Shown in pieces: positions 33,494 to 42,646 of a stretch of 64,000 bases of DNA (position 1 is its first letter; each line of letters starts with the position of its first letter). Made by a program: the position numbers and the translations under genes. The stretch covers positions 1-64,000 of the forward strand of contig JBNKFV010000020.1 in assembly GCA_050289485.1 (NCBI GenBank), written 5' to 3'. The notes beneath the pieces were generated by a model, which made no database searches, was not told the origin of the DNA, and saw only the letters and a list, made by a program, of their open reading frames with translations. This DNA is from JBNKFV01 sp050289485. Lineage in GTDB: Bacteria; Pseudomonadota; Gammaproteobacteria; Pseudomonadales; Cellvibrionaceae.

Positions 33494-34771
33494 ATGTCTG
33501 AAGTAATCGCTAGATCATCAACGAACGTTGCTGATCTTGTATTTGAAGAGAAAGTACACAAGTCGTTGTATACCAACCCGGAATTATTTGACGAAGAACT
33601 GGATAAGGTATTCAACAATACCTGGGTGTGGGTGGCGCACGAGAGTGAAGTGCCTGAGGTAGGCAGTTACAAGACGGCAATGATTGGTCGTCAACCTGTC
33701 ATCGTGGTACGCGATCGCAAAAAAGAGATTCATGTTCTGGAAAATCGTTGCCGCCACCGAGGCGCCACCGTGTGTGAAGGAAAAAAAGGCAAAACTCGCG
33801 CATTTACTTGCCCTTATCACGGTTGGGGTTACTCGCTCGACGGTGATCTGCGTGCATTGCCAAAGCCTGAAGAGTACGAAGGTATTTTAGACAAAGCAGA
33901 ATTTGGCTTGGGTAAACTGCGTCACGAAAGTTACCAGGGTATGATCTTCGCTACGTTCAATAAAGATATTGAACCACTCGACGATTTCCTCGCTGGTGCT
34001 AAGAAATGGATCGATCTGTTTATGAAACAGGGTGGTGGCTATCCGGTAAAAGTACTGGGCGATCATCGCTTTCGTTTTCCCGGCAACTGGAAAATTCAGT
34101 TAGAAAACACCACTGATGCTTACCATTTTCCAATCGTGCATAAGTCTTTTATTTCGTCTATCGACGATCAAACCGCCGAAGTATTTGATTTTCTTGATGG
34201 CGAAGGTTTTGTAGAAGATCTGGGTAATGGTCACAGTGTGATGGTGATGATTCCCGAGTTAGTTGACCTGGAAGCCAATCTCGATGATCCGATTCCAGAA
34301 CGTTTTGAAACGCTGGCACAACAGTTACGCGACGAAGGGCACGACGAAGAGCTGGTTCGTCGATTGGTACGTGCGGTAGGCGGTAGCGGCTTCAACTTGA
34401 ATCTGTTCCCTAATGTATCCTGCTCCATGGCGTTCTTCCGCGTATTGACACCGGTAGCGGTAGACTCTACCGAAATTCACCACGTTGCCATTGGTGGTGA
34501 GGGTGCGCCGGAAGCATTCAACGAAAAGCGCATGCGTTTGCACGAGCATTTCCAAGGGCCTATGGGATTTGGTACGCCAGACGATGGTGAAGCCTGGGAG
34601 CGCGTACAGAAAGGCGCTAACGCCGGCCCGGACGGTTGGATCATGGTGAACCGCGGTATGTCTCGTTTGACAACCTCTGGTGACGGTAATGTGAAAGGTG
34701 CTGTGTGCTCAGAAACCGGTATGCGAGCAGCGTATCGTCAGTACCGCAAAGTCATGCTCGGCGAGTATTGA
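33494..34771 (+). CDS. iacC: Rieske ring-hydroxylating oxygenase, large subunit (IAA to catechol)
   Basis: The 425-residue alpha subunit carries the Rieske 2Fe-2S motif (Cys86-x-His88 in CRHRG and Cys106-x2-His109 in CPYHGW) and the mononuclear iron site with His211 and His216 in NTTDAYHFPIVH, bridged by Asp208. In the iac pathway the IacC-IacD oxygenase acts on the oxindole intermediate (3-hydroxy-2-oxindole-3-acetate) and catechol results. The small subunit iacD follows at once and the electron-transfer protein iacF is downstream. Catechol is the substrate of CatA in the same window. Confidence 0.93.
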   Translation: MSEVIARSSTNVADLVFEEKVHKSLYTNPELFDEELDKVFNNTWVWVAHESEVPEVGSYKTAMIGRQPVIVVRDRKKEIHVLENRCRHRGATVCEGKKGKTRAFTCPYHGWGYSLDGDLRALPKPEEYEGILDKAEFGLGKLRHESYQGMIFATFNKDIEPLDDFLAGAKKWIDLFMKQGGGYPVKVLGDHRFRFPGNWKIQLENTTDAYHFPIVHKSFISSIDDQTAEVFDFLDGEGFVEDLGNGHSVMVMIPELVDLEANLDDPIPERFETLAQQLRDEGHDEELVRRLVRAVGGSGFNLNLFPNVSCSMAFFRVLTPVAVDSTEIHHVAIGGEGAPEAFNEKRMRLHEHFQGPMGFGTPDDGEAWERVQKGANAGPDGWIMVNRGMSRLTTSGDGNVKGAVCSETGMRAAYRQYRKVMLGEY

Positions 34772-34783
34772 GTGGGGAGTTTT

Positions 34784-35266
34784 ATGAATACAGATATTAC
34801 GTTATTGACACAGGTTCAGGCTTTCCTGGCGTTAGAGTCAGATTTGCTCGACAACAAGGAATACCATGACTGGTTGCAACTGTGGGACGAAAAAGGCTTG
34901 TACATTGTACCGGTTGACCACGATGTTGAAGATTATCGTCAAACGTTGAACGTCGCTTATGACGACGCTGAAATGCGCTTGTTACGGGTGCAGCGTTTAA
35001 CCAGTGGTGAAGCAGTATCGACCATCGGTGCGCGTAAAACGGTACGTACGTTGTCGCGTGTTCGCGTACTGAGTGACGAAGATGGCGTGGTTACGGTGCG
35101 TGCTGCCTATTGCTTGTTTGAAGACAATAAAAACGGCATTCGGCAGTTTCCGGCCAACCTGCAATTCAAGCTCGTGCGTGATGGTGACAATTTCAAACTG
35201 TTGGAAAAAGTGGTGAAGATCATGAAATCTGATCAACACCTCACCACTATCAGCTATCTGTTTTAG
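34784..35266 (+). CDS. iacD: Ring-hydroxylating oxygenase small subunit
   Basis: The 160-residue beta subunit has the NTF2-like fold of aromatic dioxygenase small subunits: it opens with a helix (VQAFLALESDLLDNKEYHDW), then LWDEKGLYIVPVD and ends in beta strands. It is structural, forming a hexamer with IacC. The ATG at 34784 has GGGGAG upstream; a GTG at 34772 adjacent to the iacC stop is a weaker candidate. The close packing indicates coordinated synthesis with iacC. Confidence 0.9.
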   Translation: MNTDITLLTQVQAFLALESDLLDNKEYHDWLQLWDEKGLYIVPVDHDVEDYRQTLNVAYDDAEMRLLRVQRLTSGEAVSTIGARKTVRTLSRVRVLSDEDGVVTVRAAYCLFEDNKNGIRQFPANLQFKLVRDGDNFKLLEKVVKIMKSDQHLTTISYLF

Positions 35267-35275
35267 GGGATAAAT

Positions 35276-36019
35276 ATGTCTAAAGTCGTCGTAGTAACCG
35301 GTGCGGGAAAAGGTATTGGCTGGAGCCTGGTGGTCAGTTTTCTTGAGGCAGGCTTTAACGTTGCGGCTACCGATGTGGCCGTTGCGTTGGTCGAGAAAAA
35401 TATAGCTGCCCTGTCAGCGTATCGCGATAACGTGATGGCATTGCCATTAAATGTAACGCAAAAAGAAGACTACACGGCTGCTTTAGACAAAGTACTGGAA
35501 AAATTCGGGCGTTGTGATGTATTGGTTAACAATGCTGGCATTACGCCTACCACGCCGGTGATGGAGATTACGCCCGAAGAGTTTTCATTGGTGACAGATA
35601 CTAACCTGAAAGGCTGTTTTCTCGGGTGTCAGGTATTTGGCAAGCATTTTGAAAGTGTTGGTAATGGTCGCATCATCAATATGGCGTCGTTGGCTGGCCA
35701 GATGGGCGGCACGGCGTCGGGTGCGCATTATGCTGCATCGAAGGCGGGCATTATTACGCTCACCAAAATTTTTGCCCGCCAGTTGGCAGCTACCGGCACT
35801 ACTGTCAACGCTATTGCGCCTGGCCCAGTAGATGTGGAATCTATAACCGAAAAAGTACCCGCAGAACGCTTGAAAGAAATTATAGAGACCATGGTGCCGG
35901 TGAAAAAAATGACCAACCCAGCATTTATCGGTTCGATGGCTGTGATGTTGGCTAGCGATGCAGCAGCAACGGTCACCGGCGCTACATGGGACGTAAACGG
36001 CGGCATTTACATGCGCTAA
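35276..36019 (+). CDS. iacE: Short-chain dehydrogenase/reductase of IAA degradation
   Basis: The 247-residue classical SDR shows the cofactor motif TGAGKGIG (residues 8-15), NNAGI, catalytic Ser in NMASLAG, and YAASK (Tyr-x3-Lys near residue 158). In studied clusters IacE works with IacA in forming the oxindole intermediate. It lies between the oxygenase and reductase genes in the operon, nine bases after iacD. Confidence 0.9.
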   Translation: MSKVVVVTGAGKGIGWSLVVSFLEAGFNVAATDVAVALVEKNIAALSAYRDNVMALPLNVTQKEDYTAALDKVLEKFGRCDVLVNNAGITPTTPVMEITPEEFSLVTDTNLKGCFLGCQVFGKHFESVGNGRIINMASLAGQMGGTASGAHYAASKAGIITLTKIFARQLAATGTTVNAIAPGPVDVESITEKVPAERLKEIIETMVPVKKMTNPAFIGSMAVMLASDAAATVTGATWDVNGGIYMR

Positions 36020-36030
36020 TGAGGTAAACC

Positions 36031-36984
36031 ATGAGTGATTTATTAGAGGTTGTGATTACATCACGCCAAAACCAGGGCGACAACATTGCCGTGTTGGAGC
36101 TTAAAGCCGCCGATGGTAAACCATTGCCCGCTTTTCAAGCGGGTGCACATATCGATGTGCATGTGGACGATGATCTTGTTCGGCAATACTCCCTAAGTAA
36201 TGATTCTGCAGAGTCTGGTATTTACCGCATAGCGGTATTAAAAGACCCCGAATCTCGTGGCGGCTCAGCAGCTATTTTCGAAACCTTTACGCCGGGTAAG
36301 AAAATTACCATCAGTGAGCCGCGTAATATGTTTCCTTTGGCGCCGGTTGCCAAACGCAGCGTGTTAGTGGCGGGCGGTATTGGTATTACGCCCATGCTGT
36401 CGATGGCGTATGAGCTTAAGCGTCGGCAACAGGATTTTGAACTGCACTACTGTTTAAAAACCTTGGCCAGTGGTGCGTTTATTGATGAGTTGAATGCGCA
36501 ATTTGCTGATGAAGTTACCTATCATTGCAGCCGCGAAGGTGACCGCCGTCGCATTGACTTGGCTGCGGTGTTAAGGCCATACCACCCTGACACCCATGTT
36601 TACGTCTGCGGCCCTGGTAGTTTTCTCGATAGTATTGTTGATTACGCTAAACGATCAGCGTACAGCAGTGAGCAGATTCATTTTGAATACTTCAGTGCAG
36701 AGGTGGACCTTACCGGTGATGCGTTTGAAGTGTATTGTCAGGCCAGTGATAAAGTGGTTCAGGTCGCCAGTGGAGAAACCATTGCGAATGCGCTGAAGCG
36801 TGAGGGTGTGGAAGTCAGTGTCTCTTGTGCCGAGGGAATTTGTGGTACCTGCATCACCGACGTACTCGAGGGCGAGCCAGATCACCGCGATCACTTTTTA
36901 ACGGACGATGAAAAAGAAGATAACGATCAGATGGCGTTATGCTGTTCACGCAGCAGATCGGCACGATTGGTTCTTGATATTTAA
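36031..36984 (+). CDS. iacF: Oxygenase reductase with flavin, NAD and plant-type 2Fe-2S domains
   Basis: The 317-residue protein resembles phthalate or vanillate oxygenase reductases: N-terminal flavin-binding barrel (RQYSLSND), NAD domain (VLVAGGIGITPMLSM, then YVCGPGSFLD) and C-terminal 2Fe-2S domain with Cys ligands in VSCAEGICGTC and ALCC. It passes electrons from NADH to the IacCD oxygenase in one polypeptide, so no separate ferredoxin is needed. It follows iacE by 11 bases. Confidence 0.92.
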   Translation: MSDLLEVVITSRQNQGDNIAVLELKAADGKPLPAFQAGAHIDVHVDDDLVRQYSLSNDSAESGIYRIAVLKDPESRGGSAAIFETFTPGKKITISEPRNMFPLAPVAKRSVLVAGGIGITPMLSMAYELKRRQQDFELHYCLKTLASGAFIDELNAQFADEVTYHCSREGDRRRIDLAAVLRPYHPDTHVYVCGPGSFLDSIVDYAKRSAYSSEQIHFEYFSAEVDLTGDAFEVYCQASDKVVQVASGETIANALKREGVEVSVSCAEGICGTCITDVLEGEPDHRDHFLTDDEKEDNDQMALCCSRSRSARLVLDI

Positions 36985-37040
36985 TTTTACGCAGCTGAGC
37001 ATTCGTTGCGTGATGTTTATACAACATAATGGTGGGTATT

Positions 37041-37979
37041 ATGACTGAGACTGCCTTTGACGTACGAGACTTTAGACGCACCTTGGGACAGTTCCCTACC
37101 GGTGTTACCGTAATCACTGCCCGCACTGAAAGCGGTGAACCCATTGGTGTTACTGCCAGCAGTTTTAATTCAGTATCTGTCGATCCGCCACTTATCTTGT
37201 GGAGCGTTGATAAAGGTGCTTACAGTGCGGCGGTATTTGAGAACGCTGAGTATTTTGCCGTGAACGTATTGGCTAAAGAACAAGTGGCGCTTTCTAACCG
37301 TTTTGCTGGCCGCGGTGAAGATAAGTTTGCGGGCGTAGATTACGCGAGCGGTTTGGGTGATAGCCCATTGTTCGATGGCTGTGCGGCACAGTTTCAATGT
37401 AAAACGTGGAATCTTTACGACGGTGGCGATCATATTATCGTGGTAGGTGAGGTTAAAGATTACCAGCGTAACGAAGCTGCATCACCGTTGGTGTTTTCCC
37501 AAGGTGGTTATGCAGTTTCTGTGCAGCACCCTTCGATGGTAAACAAAGAATCGATGGCGCTTGATACTGATGTATTCCTGTCAGATTATTTGTTGTACTT
37601 GTTGCGCTTCTCTTATACGTGCTATTCGTCCAAATTGTATCCACTGTTGTCAGAAAATTATGGCGTGTCGCCTGGTGAGTGGCGCGTGCTTACCGTGCTG
37701 GCTGATAAAGGCTCTCTTTCTGTGGAAGAGCTGGCCTTGCAGGCAACTCAGCCTTATGTTGAGTGCCTGGAAACGGTAGAAAGTCTGGTTGCTAATAGCA
37801 CTGTCTCTTATACAGGTAATGGTGGTCAGGTAGCGCTGACGACGCAAGGCAAAGAGCTCTGCGATAAAGTCAGGGTGCTCGCCAAACAACAAGAAAACGA
37901 AATTTTACAAGGCGTACCCGGTTTGGATACTGCGGCGTTAAAAGATGGTTTACGAAAAATTATTAGCGCGTTGATTTAG
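37041..37979 (+). CDS. iacG: Flavin reductase with C-terminal MarR-like domain
   Basis: The N-terminal half (about 1-160) is a flavin reductase of the HpaC-like type: RRTLGQFPTGVTVITA, GVTASSFNSVSVDPPL and FAVNVLA. The C-terminal half (about 175-312) is a winged-helix domain of MarR type: YGVSPGEWRVLTVLADKGSL, then a second helix pair and a VALTTQGKELCDKV wing. The flavin reductase C1 of Acinetobacter 4-hydroxyphenylacetate hydroxylase has the same build and length, with the MarR-like part controlling activity. It should supply reduced flavin to IacA. I start at 37041, which has GGTGGG upstream. Confidence 0.9.
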   Translation: MTETAFDVRDFRRTLGQFPTGVTVITARTESGEPIGVTASSFNSVSVDPPLILWSVDKGAYSAAVFENAEYFAVNVLAKEQVALSNRFAGRGEDKFAGVDYASGLGDSPLFDGCAAQFQCKTWNLYDGGDHIIVVGEVKDYQRNEAASPLVFSQGGYAVSVQHPSMVNKESMALDTDVFLSDYLLYLLRFSYTCYSSKLYPLLSENYGVSPGEWRVLTVLADKGSLSVEELALQATQPYVECLETVESLVANSTVSYTGNGGQVALTTQGKELCDKVRVLAKQQENEILQGVPGLDTAALKDGLRKIISALI

Positions 37980-38019
37980 CATTAATCTGGCAGCAAAAAG
38001 CGAAGAAAATCTATTTTGT

Positions 38020-38112
38020 GGCTGGTTTAAGGAGGCCGTGTTGCAAGGGCTTCCTTGCCCTGATAGCACTTTACGTGCACGTCCTGTACGCCTCCCCCCC
38101 CTGAAACCAGCC
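38020..38112. repeat. 93-bp imperfect inverted repeat after iacG
   Basis: Outer arms GGCTGGTTT (38020-38028) and AAACCAGCC (38104-38112) are perfect. Inner arms GGAGGC (38031-38036) and GCCTCC (38090-38095) continue the stem. Inside lie a hairpin GCAAGG/CCTTGC (38043-38058) and the palindrome ACGTGCACGT (38073-38082). There is no T-run, so it is not a simple terminator. Confidence 0.75.
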
Positions 38113-38181
38113 TCTTCTCGGCAGCCTGAAAAGGGTTGGGGATGTGGAGCATCGATTGATTTGTGTAAAAGCAGCCCTGGT

Positions 38182-39627
38182 TTAGTCCTTTAAAATTTTG
38201 CTGATGATATTACTGGTTGAGCAGCCAGCGACCAGATCAATCACCGTTACCTCGCCACCGGCGTTGATGACTGTATCGTAGCCGACGATTTCTTCTGGTG
38301 TGTAATCGCCACCTTTAATCAGTTTGTCGGGCACAATGCTATCGATGAGGTGCGCAGGGGTATCGTCGGTAAACGGCACCACCCAGTCAACGCTTTGTAG
38401 TGCCGCGAGTACCGTCATACGATTTTCCAGGGTATTCACTGGGCGGGTTTCGCCTTTCAAGCGGCGTATAGACTCATCGCTGTTGATACCTACAATCAAA
38501 CGGTCACCCAGTTTGCGGGCTTCCTGCAGGTAGTGAACGTGCCCTGCGTGCAAAATATCAAAGCAGCCATTGGTAAAAACAATGGTCTCGCCTTTAGCGC
38601 GGGCCAGTGCCACCTGTTGCACCAGCTCTGGCAGTTCGACAACGCCCATACGCGTAGTGACTTGTGAGTGTTGTTGCGCGGCGATGGCGACTTGCAGCTC
38701 TTGTTGCGAAGCTGTAGCCGTACCCATTTTACCGACGACAATACCTGCTGCCAGGTTGGCCAGTTTTACCGCGTCGTGCAGGCTGTAACCTGCTCCGATA
38801 CCTGCTGCAAGAGTGGCAATCACTGTATCGCCAGCGCCGGTTACGTCGAACACTTCACGTACTTGGGCGGGCAGGCTGAATACATCGGCCTGGTGTTGAA
38901 ACAGCGACATGCCTTTTTCGCTGCGCGTCACCAGCAGACTGTCGAATTTATGCTGCTGAATCAACTGTTGTGCGCGATTGGCAAACTCGTCCTCGCTGGC
39001 GGGCTTACCGGCAACGGCTTCGAACTCCGACATGTTGGGTGTTAGCAAGGTGGCGTTTTCGTAAATGGAAAAGTCGCTGCCCTTGGGGTCAACCAGTACG
39101 GTGACATTCTGGCGCTTACACGTGCTGAGCAGTTCACGCAAAATTGGGCGCAGAGTACCTTTGTTGTAATCTGAAATAATCACCACATCGGTGTGGGGCA
39201 GGCAGGCAAGCGCTGCCTCAAGCAAGGCACTGTGATTAAACTGATTGAAGCCATCTTCGGTGTCGAGGCGTATGAGTTGCTGGTTACGGCTCATAACGCG
39301 CAACTTGGTAATGGTTTTATCGGTGTCGGATACGACTAAGCGGGTGGTTACCCCTTTGGCAGAGAGGTCGTCTACCAGAGTTTTTCCTGCGCTGTCATTG
39401 CCAATCACACCCAGCAACGTGGCGTTGCAGCCGAGAGCGGCCAGGTTTAACGCAACGTTAGCGGCGCCACCAGGGCGTTGATAATGATCTTGCACATGCA
39501 CAACTGGCACTGGGGCCTCCGGCGAAATACGCTGGGTATTACCAGACCAGTAGCTGTCGAGCATCACGTCGCCAATCACCATTACCTTGGCTTGATTAAG
39601 GGCAGTAAGGTCGAGACTTAGCGTCAT
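38182..39627 (-). CDS. hldE: Bifunctional heptose kinase/adenylyltransferase HldE
   Basis: HldE makes ADP-heptose for the LPS inner core in two steps. The N-terminal domain (about 1-330) is a PfkB-type kinase with GDVMLDSYW, RPGGAANVALNLAALG and the anion-hole motif DVTGAGDTVIA. The C-terminal domain (about 345-481) is a nucleotidyltransferase with TNGCFDILHAGHVHYL, containing HxGH. It has 481 residues, near the E. coli length. It lies 30 bases downstream of hldD, forming a heptose synthesis and core-glycosylation operon on the minus strand. Confidence 0.96.
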   Translation of the reverse strand: MTLSLDLTALNQAKVMVIGDVMLDSYWSGNTQRISPEAPVPVVHVQDHYQRPGGAANVALNLAALGCNATLLGVIGNDSAGKTLVDDLSAKGVTTRLVVSDTDKTITKLRVMSRNQQLIRLDTEDGFNQFNHSALLEAALACLPHTDVVIISDYNKGTLRPILRELLSTCKRQNVTVLVDPKGSDFSIYENATLLTPNMSEFEAVAGKPASEDEFANRAQQLIQQHKFDSLLVTRSEKGMSLFQHQADVFSLPAQVREVFDVTGAGDTVIATLAAGIGAGYSLHDAVKLANLAAGIVVGKMGTATASQQELQVAIAAQQHSQVTTRMGVVELPELVQQVALARAKGETIVFTNGCFDILHAGHVHYLQEARKLGDRLIVGINSDESIRRLKGETRPVNTLENRMTVLAALQSVDWVVPFTDDTPAHLIDSIVPDKLIKGGDYTPEEIVGYDTVINAGGEVTVIDLVAGCSTSNIISKILKD

Positions 39628-39657
39628 TGCATAATTCCAAGAATAAAGTAACGATGA

Positions 39658-40590
39658 TTATGAGTTTAACCAGTGCATATAGGCTTTTACGCCTTCTTCC
39701 ACGGTTTTGAAGGTATGATCACAACCGGCTGCACGCAGTTGGGTGAGGTCTGCCTCGGTAAAACTTTGATAGGCGCCTTTCAGGTGATCCGGAAATGGCA
39801 CATATTCCAATTTGCCGCGTTGATGGTAGGCGAGCACGGCATTGGCTACGTCGTTAAAGGTTTGGCTGCGACCACTGCCGCAGTTAAAGATACCGGAGAC
39901 ATTGCGGTTTTCAAAAAACCACAGGTTGATGGCAACCACGTCGTCAACATAAACAAAGTCACGGCGCTGTTCGCCATCGCCGTAGCCGTCGCAACCGGCA
40001 AACAGTTTAATGGTGTCGCCATCTTTCAATTGGTTGTTTAGGTGGAAGGCAACGCTGGCCATGCTGCCTTTATGCTGTTCGCGTGGGCCGTACACGTTAA
40101 AGTAACGCAGGCCTACTACCTGGGTGGTGAGTTGTTGCTGACGCACGTACTGGTCGAACTGAAATTTGGAAAAGCCATAAACGTTTAACGGTTTTTCAAC
40201 GCTGCGGTCTTCACGAAACTCAGAGCTGCCGCCATATACCGATGCTGACGACGCGTAAATAAACGCTGTCTGTGTGCGTTCGCACCAATGCAGCAAGCGT
40301 TTGGAGTAATCATAGTTCACCTGCATCATGTACTTGCCGTCCCACTCGGTGGTGGTGGAGCAGGCACCTTCGTGAAAGATACATTCAACGGGTGGCATGT
40401 TGTCGGCATCAATACGAGCCAGCAGTTCGTCTTTATCCCAGTAGTCGGCAATATCGCAGTCGGCAATATTGGTAAATTTGCGACCATTGGTGAGGTTGTC
40501 CACCACAATGATGTCGGTTCTACCACGCTGGTTAAGCTGCTTAACAATGTTGCTGCCGATAAAGCCGCAGCCGCCTGTAACAATAATCAT
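39658..40590 (-). CDS. hldD: ADP-glyceromanno-heptose 6-epimerase HldD
   Basis: HldD converts ADP-D-glycero- to ADP-L-glycero-manno-heptose, the donor for LPS heptosyltransferases. The 310-residue extended SDR has VTGGCGFIGSNIVKQLN at the start, the catalytic Tyr-x3-Lys in VYGFSKFQFD, FHEGACSTTTEWDG, and FNCGSGRSQTFNDVA near the C-terminus. It overlaps the upstream glycosyltransferase by four bases and precedes hldE. Confidence 0.95.
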   Translation of the reverse strand: MIIVTGGCGFIGSNIVKQLNQRGRTDIIVVDNLTNGRKFTNIADCDIADYWDKDELLARIDADNMPPVECIFHEGACSTTTEWDGKYMMQVNYDYSKRLLHWCERTQTAFIYASSASVYGGSSEFREDRSVEKPLNVYGFSKFQFDQYVRQQQLTTQVVGLRYFNVYGPREQHKGSMASVAFHLNNQLKDGDTIKLFAGCDGYGDGEQRRDFVYVDDVVAINLWFFENRNVSGIFNCGSGRSQTFNDVANAVLAYHQRGKLEYVPFPDHLKGAYQSFTEADLTQLRAAGCDHTFKTVEEGVKAYMHWLNS

Positions 40591-41705
40591 GATGAGGCTT
40601 TCTCTTTGTCTGTTCCGGCGGCAAAGTCTACTGAGCTGCCGCCGGTTTGCAATAACTCACGATAGAGTGCTAGATAACGGGCACTGATAGCGGCAGGGGT
40701 ATACTGGTCTACCCGGCCAAGCCCATTGGCTGCCAGCTGCTGTGCAAGCGGTTTGTTGGTGTATAGAGTTTCTACGGCATCAACAATAGCCTGGCTATTG
40801 GCTGGCTCTACTAATAATCCGTTTTTTTCATGTTCGATAATATCGGGTATGCCATCGACATCGCTGGCAATAATGGGCACGCCTGCTTGCATTACATCCA
40901 GCAGTGTAGAGCCTAAACCTTCTTCCAACGATGGGAAGACAAACAGGTTAAAAATACTCAGATAGTCGGCCACATTGTCGTGGAAGCCAAGCAGTTTGAT
41001 GGCTGGGTTGTTTCCAGCCAATTGTTCCAACATGGCCTGATCTTTCCCTTCTCCCAATAGCAAAAACAGCATGTTGGGGTATTTGGCCGTGAGTTCGTGG
41101 GCCGCTTCTATCAGGTATTGCTGGCCTTTGTGTTTGTTAACCAGCGCACCCATATGGCCGATGATAAAAGTACCCTGGTAGCGGTCGAGCAGGGCCTTTA
41201 CCTCGTCTGGGTTGTTGCTGAGCTGCGCATTCATTGATGGAATAATATCGATAGCAAGATTGGGAACAACCTTGAGGATCGACGACTTGATCGCTCGTGA
41301 CAGCGCCACAATACGTGAGGCATGCCGGTAGCTGCCCTTGGTAAGCAAGCTGTCTTTCAACGGGTTTGGCACTCGGCGAGTGACAATATAGCGATAGCCT
41401 CGCAGCAGTTTTGCCAGTCGGCACCAATGTACCGCTTTGCCGTCGTGAGCATGCAGCAGGTCGGCAGTGGGCAGTTTGAAAATGGTTCGCCAGTAAGGCT
41501 TGCTGCACAGAAGCAGGGTTACGTTCGGCAGGTTAGCAAGCCGCTCAGCCAGGGGGGAGCCATGGCGTATCACCACGGTTTGCTGTACGGCAGACTGTTG
41601 GCTTAAAGCGTTGATTAACAGTTGTGTCTGGCGTTCGCCACCACGAAAGCCCTTGGCTAAATTGACATGCACAATATGGATTGGCTGATTCGTCGCGTCA
41701 TCCAT
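40587..41705 (-). CDS. Glycosyltransferase family 4 protein (LPS core, probable)
   Basis: The 372-residue GT-B protein has an N-terminal acceptor domain and C-terminal nucleotide-sugar domain (about 185-360) with IIGHMGALVNKHKGQQYLIE and the EX7E site in FPSLEEGLGSTLLDVMQAG. The frame extends upstream, but the ATG at 41705 has AAAGGA upstream and overlaps the stop of the preceding glycosyltransferase, typical of coupled genes. Context with hldD and hldE points to LPS inner-core assembly. The sugar and acceptor are unknown. Confidence 0.85.
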   Translation of the reverse strand: MDDATNQPIHIVHVNLAKGFRGGERQTQLLINALSQQSAVQQTVVIRHGSPLAERLANLPNVTLLLCSKPYWRTIFKLPTADLLHAHDGKAVHWCRLAKLLRGYRYIVTRRVPNPLKDSLLTKGSYRHASRIVALSRAIKSSILKVVPNLAIDIIPSMNAQLSNNPDEVKALLDRYQGTFIIGHMGALVNKHKGQQYLIEAAHELTAKYPNMLFLLLGEGKDQAMLEQLAGNNPAIKLLGFHDNVADYLSIFNLFVFPSLEEGLGSTLLDVMQAGVPIIASDVDGIPDIIEHEKNGLLVEPANSQAIVDAVETLYTNKPLAQQLAANGLGRVDQYTPAAISARYLALYRELLQTGGSSVDFAAGTDKEKASS

Positions 41706-42492
41706 GCTGGTGTCCTTTCCCTTGTTGTTCATCACGGGCTTGCTGCACAGCATGGGCTTTCATGTATTTGAAGAACACTCCATTGGCATTTGACCACGCG
41801 ATAACCATACCGCGCCAGCCAGCCATGAAACCGCCTTGTAATAGATAGCTGCGCCAAAAGGCAAAACCGGCCTTTAGTAAGATGAGGCCAGCAGGCATGC
41901 GTTTGTTTTTAGCTAGAAGCTGTTGCTGACGAATGTCGGAATAGCGGTCAACTTTCTGTAAAAACTGGCCAATGTATTGTACGGCGTTGTGATCAATGGT
42001 GCCCTTGAGCTTTTTGATGCTGGCCTGCGGACTCAGTTGCACGGCTTCGTGCACCATGGCGCTGTTAAAACGATGCTGCTGGCGGTTAAACAGGCGTATT
42101 AGCCAGTCATTCCCCCAGCCGCCCTGGCGAACCGCTTTACCCATAAAGTAGTTGTCACGCAAAATACTGGCCGCATAGTGAGCGGGGGTATCAGGGCCCC
42201 ATTGGGCCAAGGCCTTGTGCAGGGTGTCACTCACCGTTTCGTCGGCATCCAGTGACAGTATCCAGTCATTTTTCGCCAACTCCACTGCCCGGTTTTTGGT
42301 GGGGCCAAATCCTTCGAAGCTGCCGGTGTGTAAGTCGACATTAGTGTATTGGCGGGCGATGGCCTGAGTTTCATCGGTTGAGCCGTTGTCGTAGATAACA
42401 ACATTGCTGAAGCCGGTTAGGCTGTCCAATGTTGCCTTCAGTGTGGATGCAGCGTTTTTGGTGATGATGGCAACGCTAATGTGGTCGATCAT
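41698..42492 (-). CDS. Glycosyltransferase family 2 protein (WaaE-like)
   Basis: The 264-residue GT-A enzyme has DHISVAIITKNAASTLKATL, DNGSTDETQAI and the metal-binding LSLDADETVSD. It resembles WaaE/KdtX, which adds glucose to heptose I of the LPS core in some enterobacteria. It is the first gene in the minus-strand LPS operon and overlaps the following glycosyltransferase by eight bases. The WaaE role is inference from similarity and neighbours. Confidence 0.8.
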   Translation of the reverse strand: MIDHISVAIITKNAASTLKATLDSLTGFSNVVIYDNGSTDETQAIARQYTNVDLHTGSFEGFGPTKNRAVELAKNDWILSLDADETVSDTLHKALAQWGPDTPAHYAASILRDNYFMGKAVRQGGWGNDWLIRLFNRQQHRFNSAMVHEAVQLSPQASIKKLKGTIDHNAVQYIGQFLQKVDRYSDIRQQQLLAKNKRMPAGLILLKAGFAFWRSYLLQGGFMAGWRGMVIAWSNANGVFFKYMKAHAVQQARDEQQGKGHQHG

Positions 42493-42646
42493 TCAGTGCC
42501 TTTCGGTCATTTGGGCGTTTGCAATGGCAGCGGCCTTAAAGCGGTGACCCACTGTATGCCGTGGGTGGAATAGGGTATCCTCTCGCGCTTGCTGCCAGCG
42601 GCAGCCAGTCTGTTTACTCACCCTGTGAATAAGTGCTCGGTATTAT

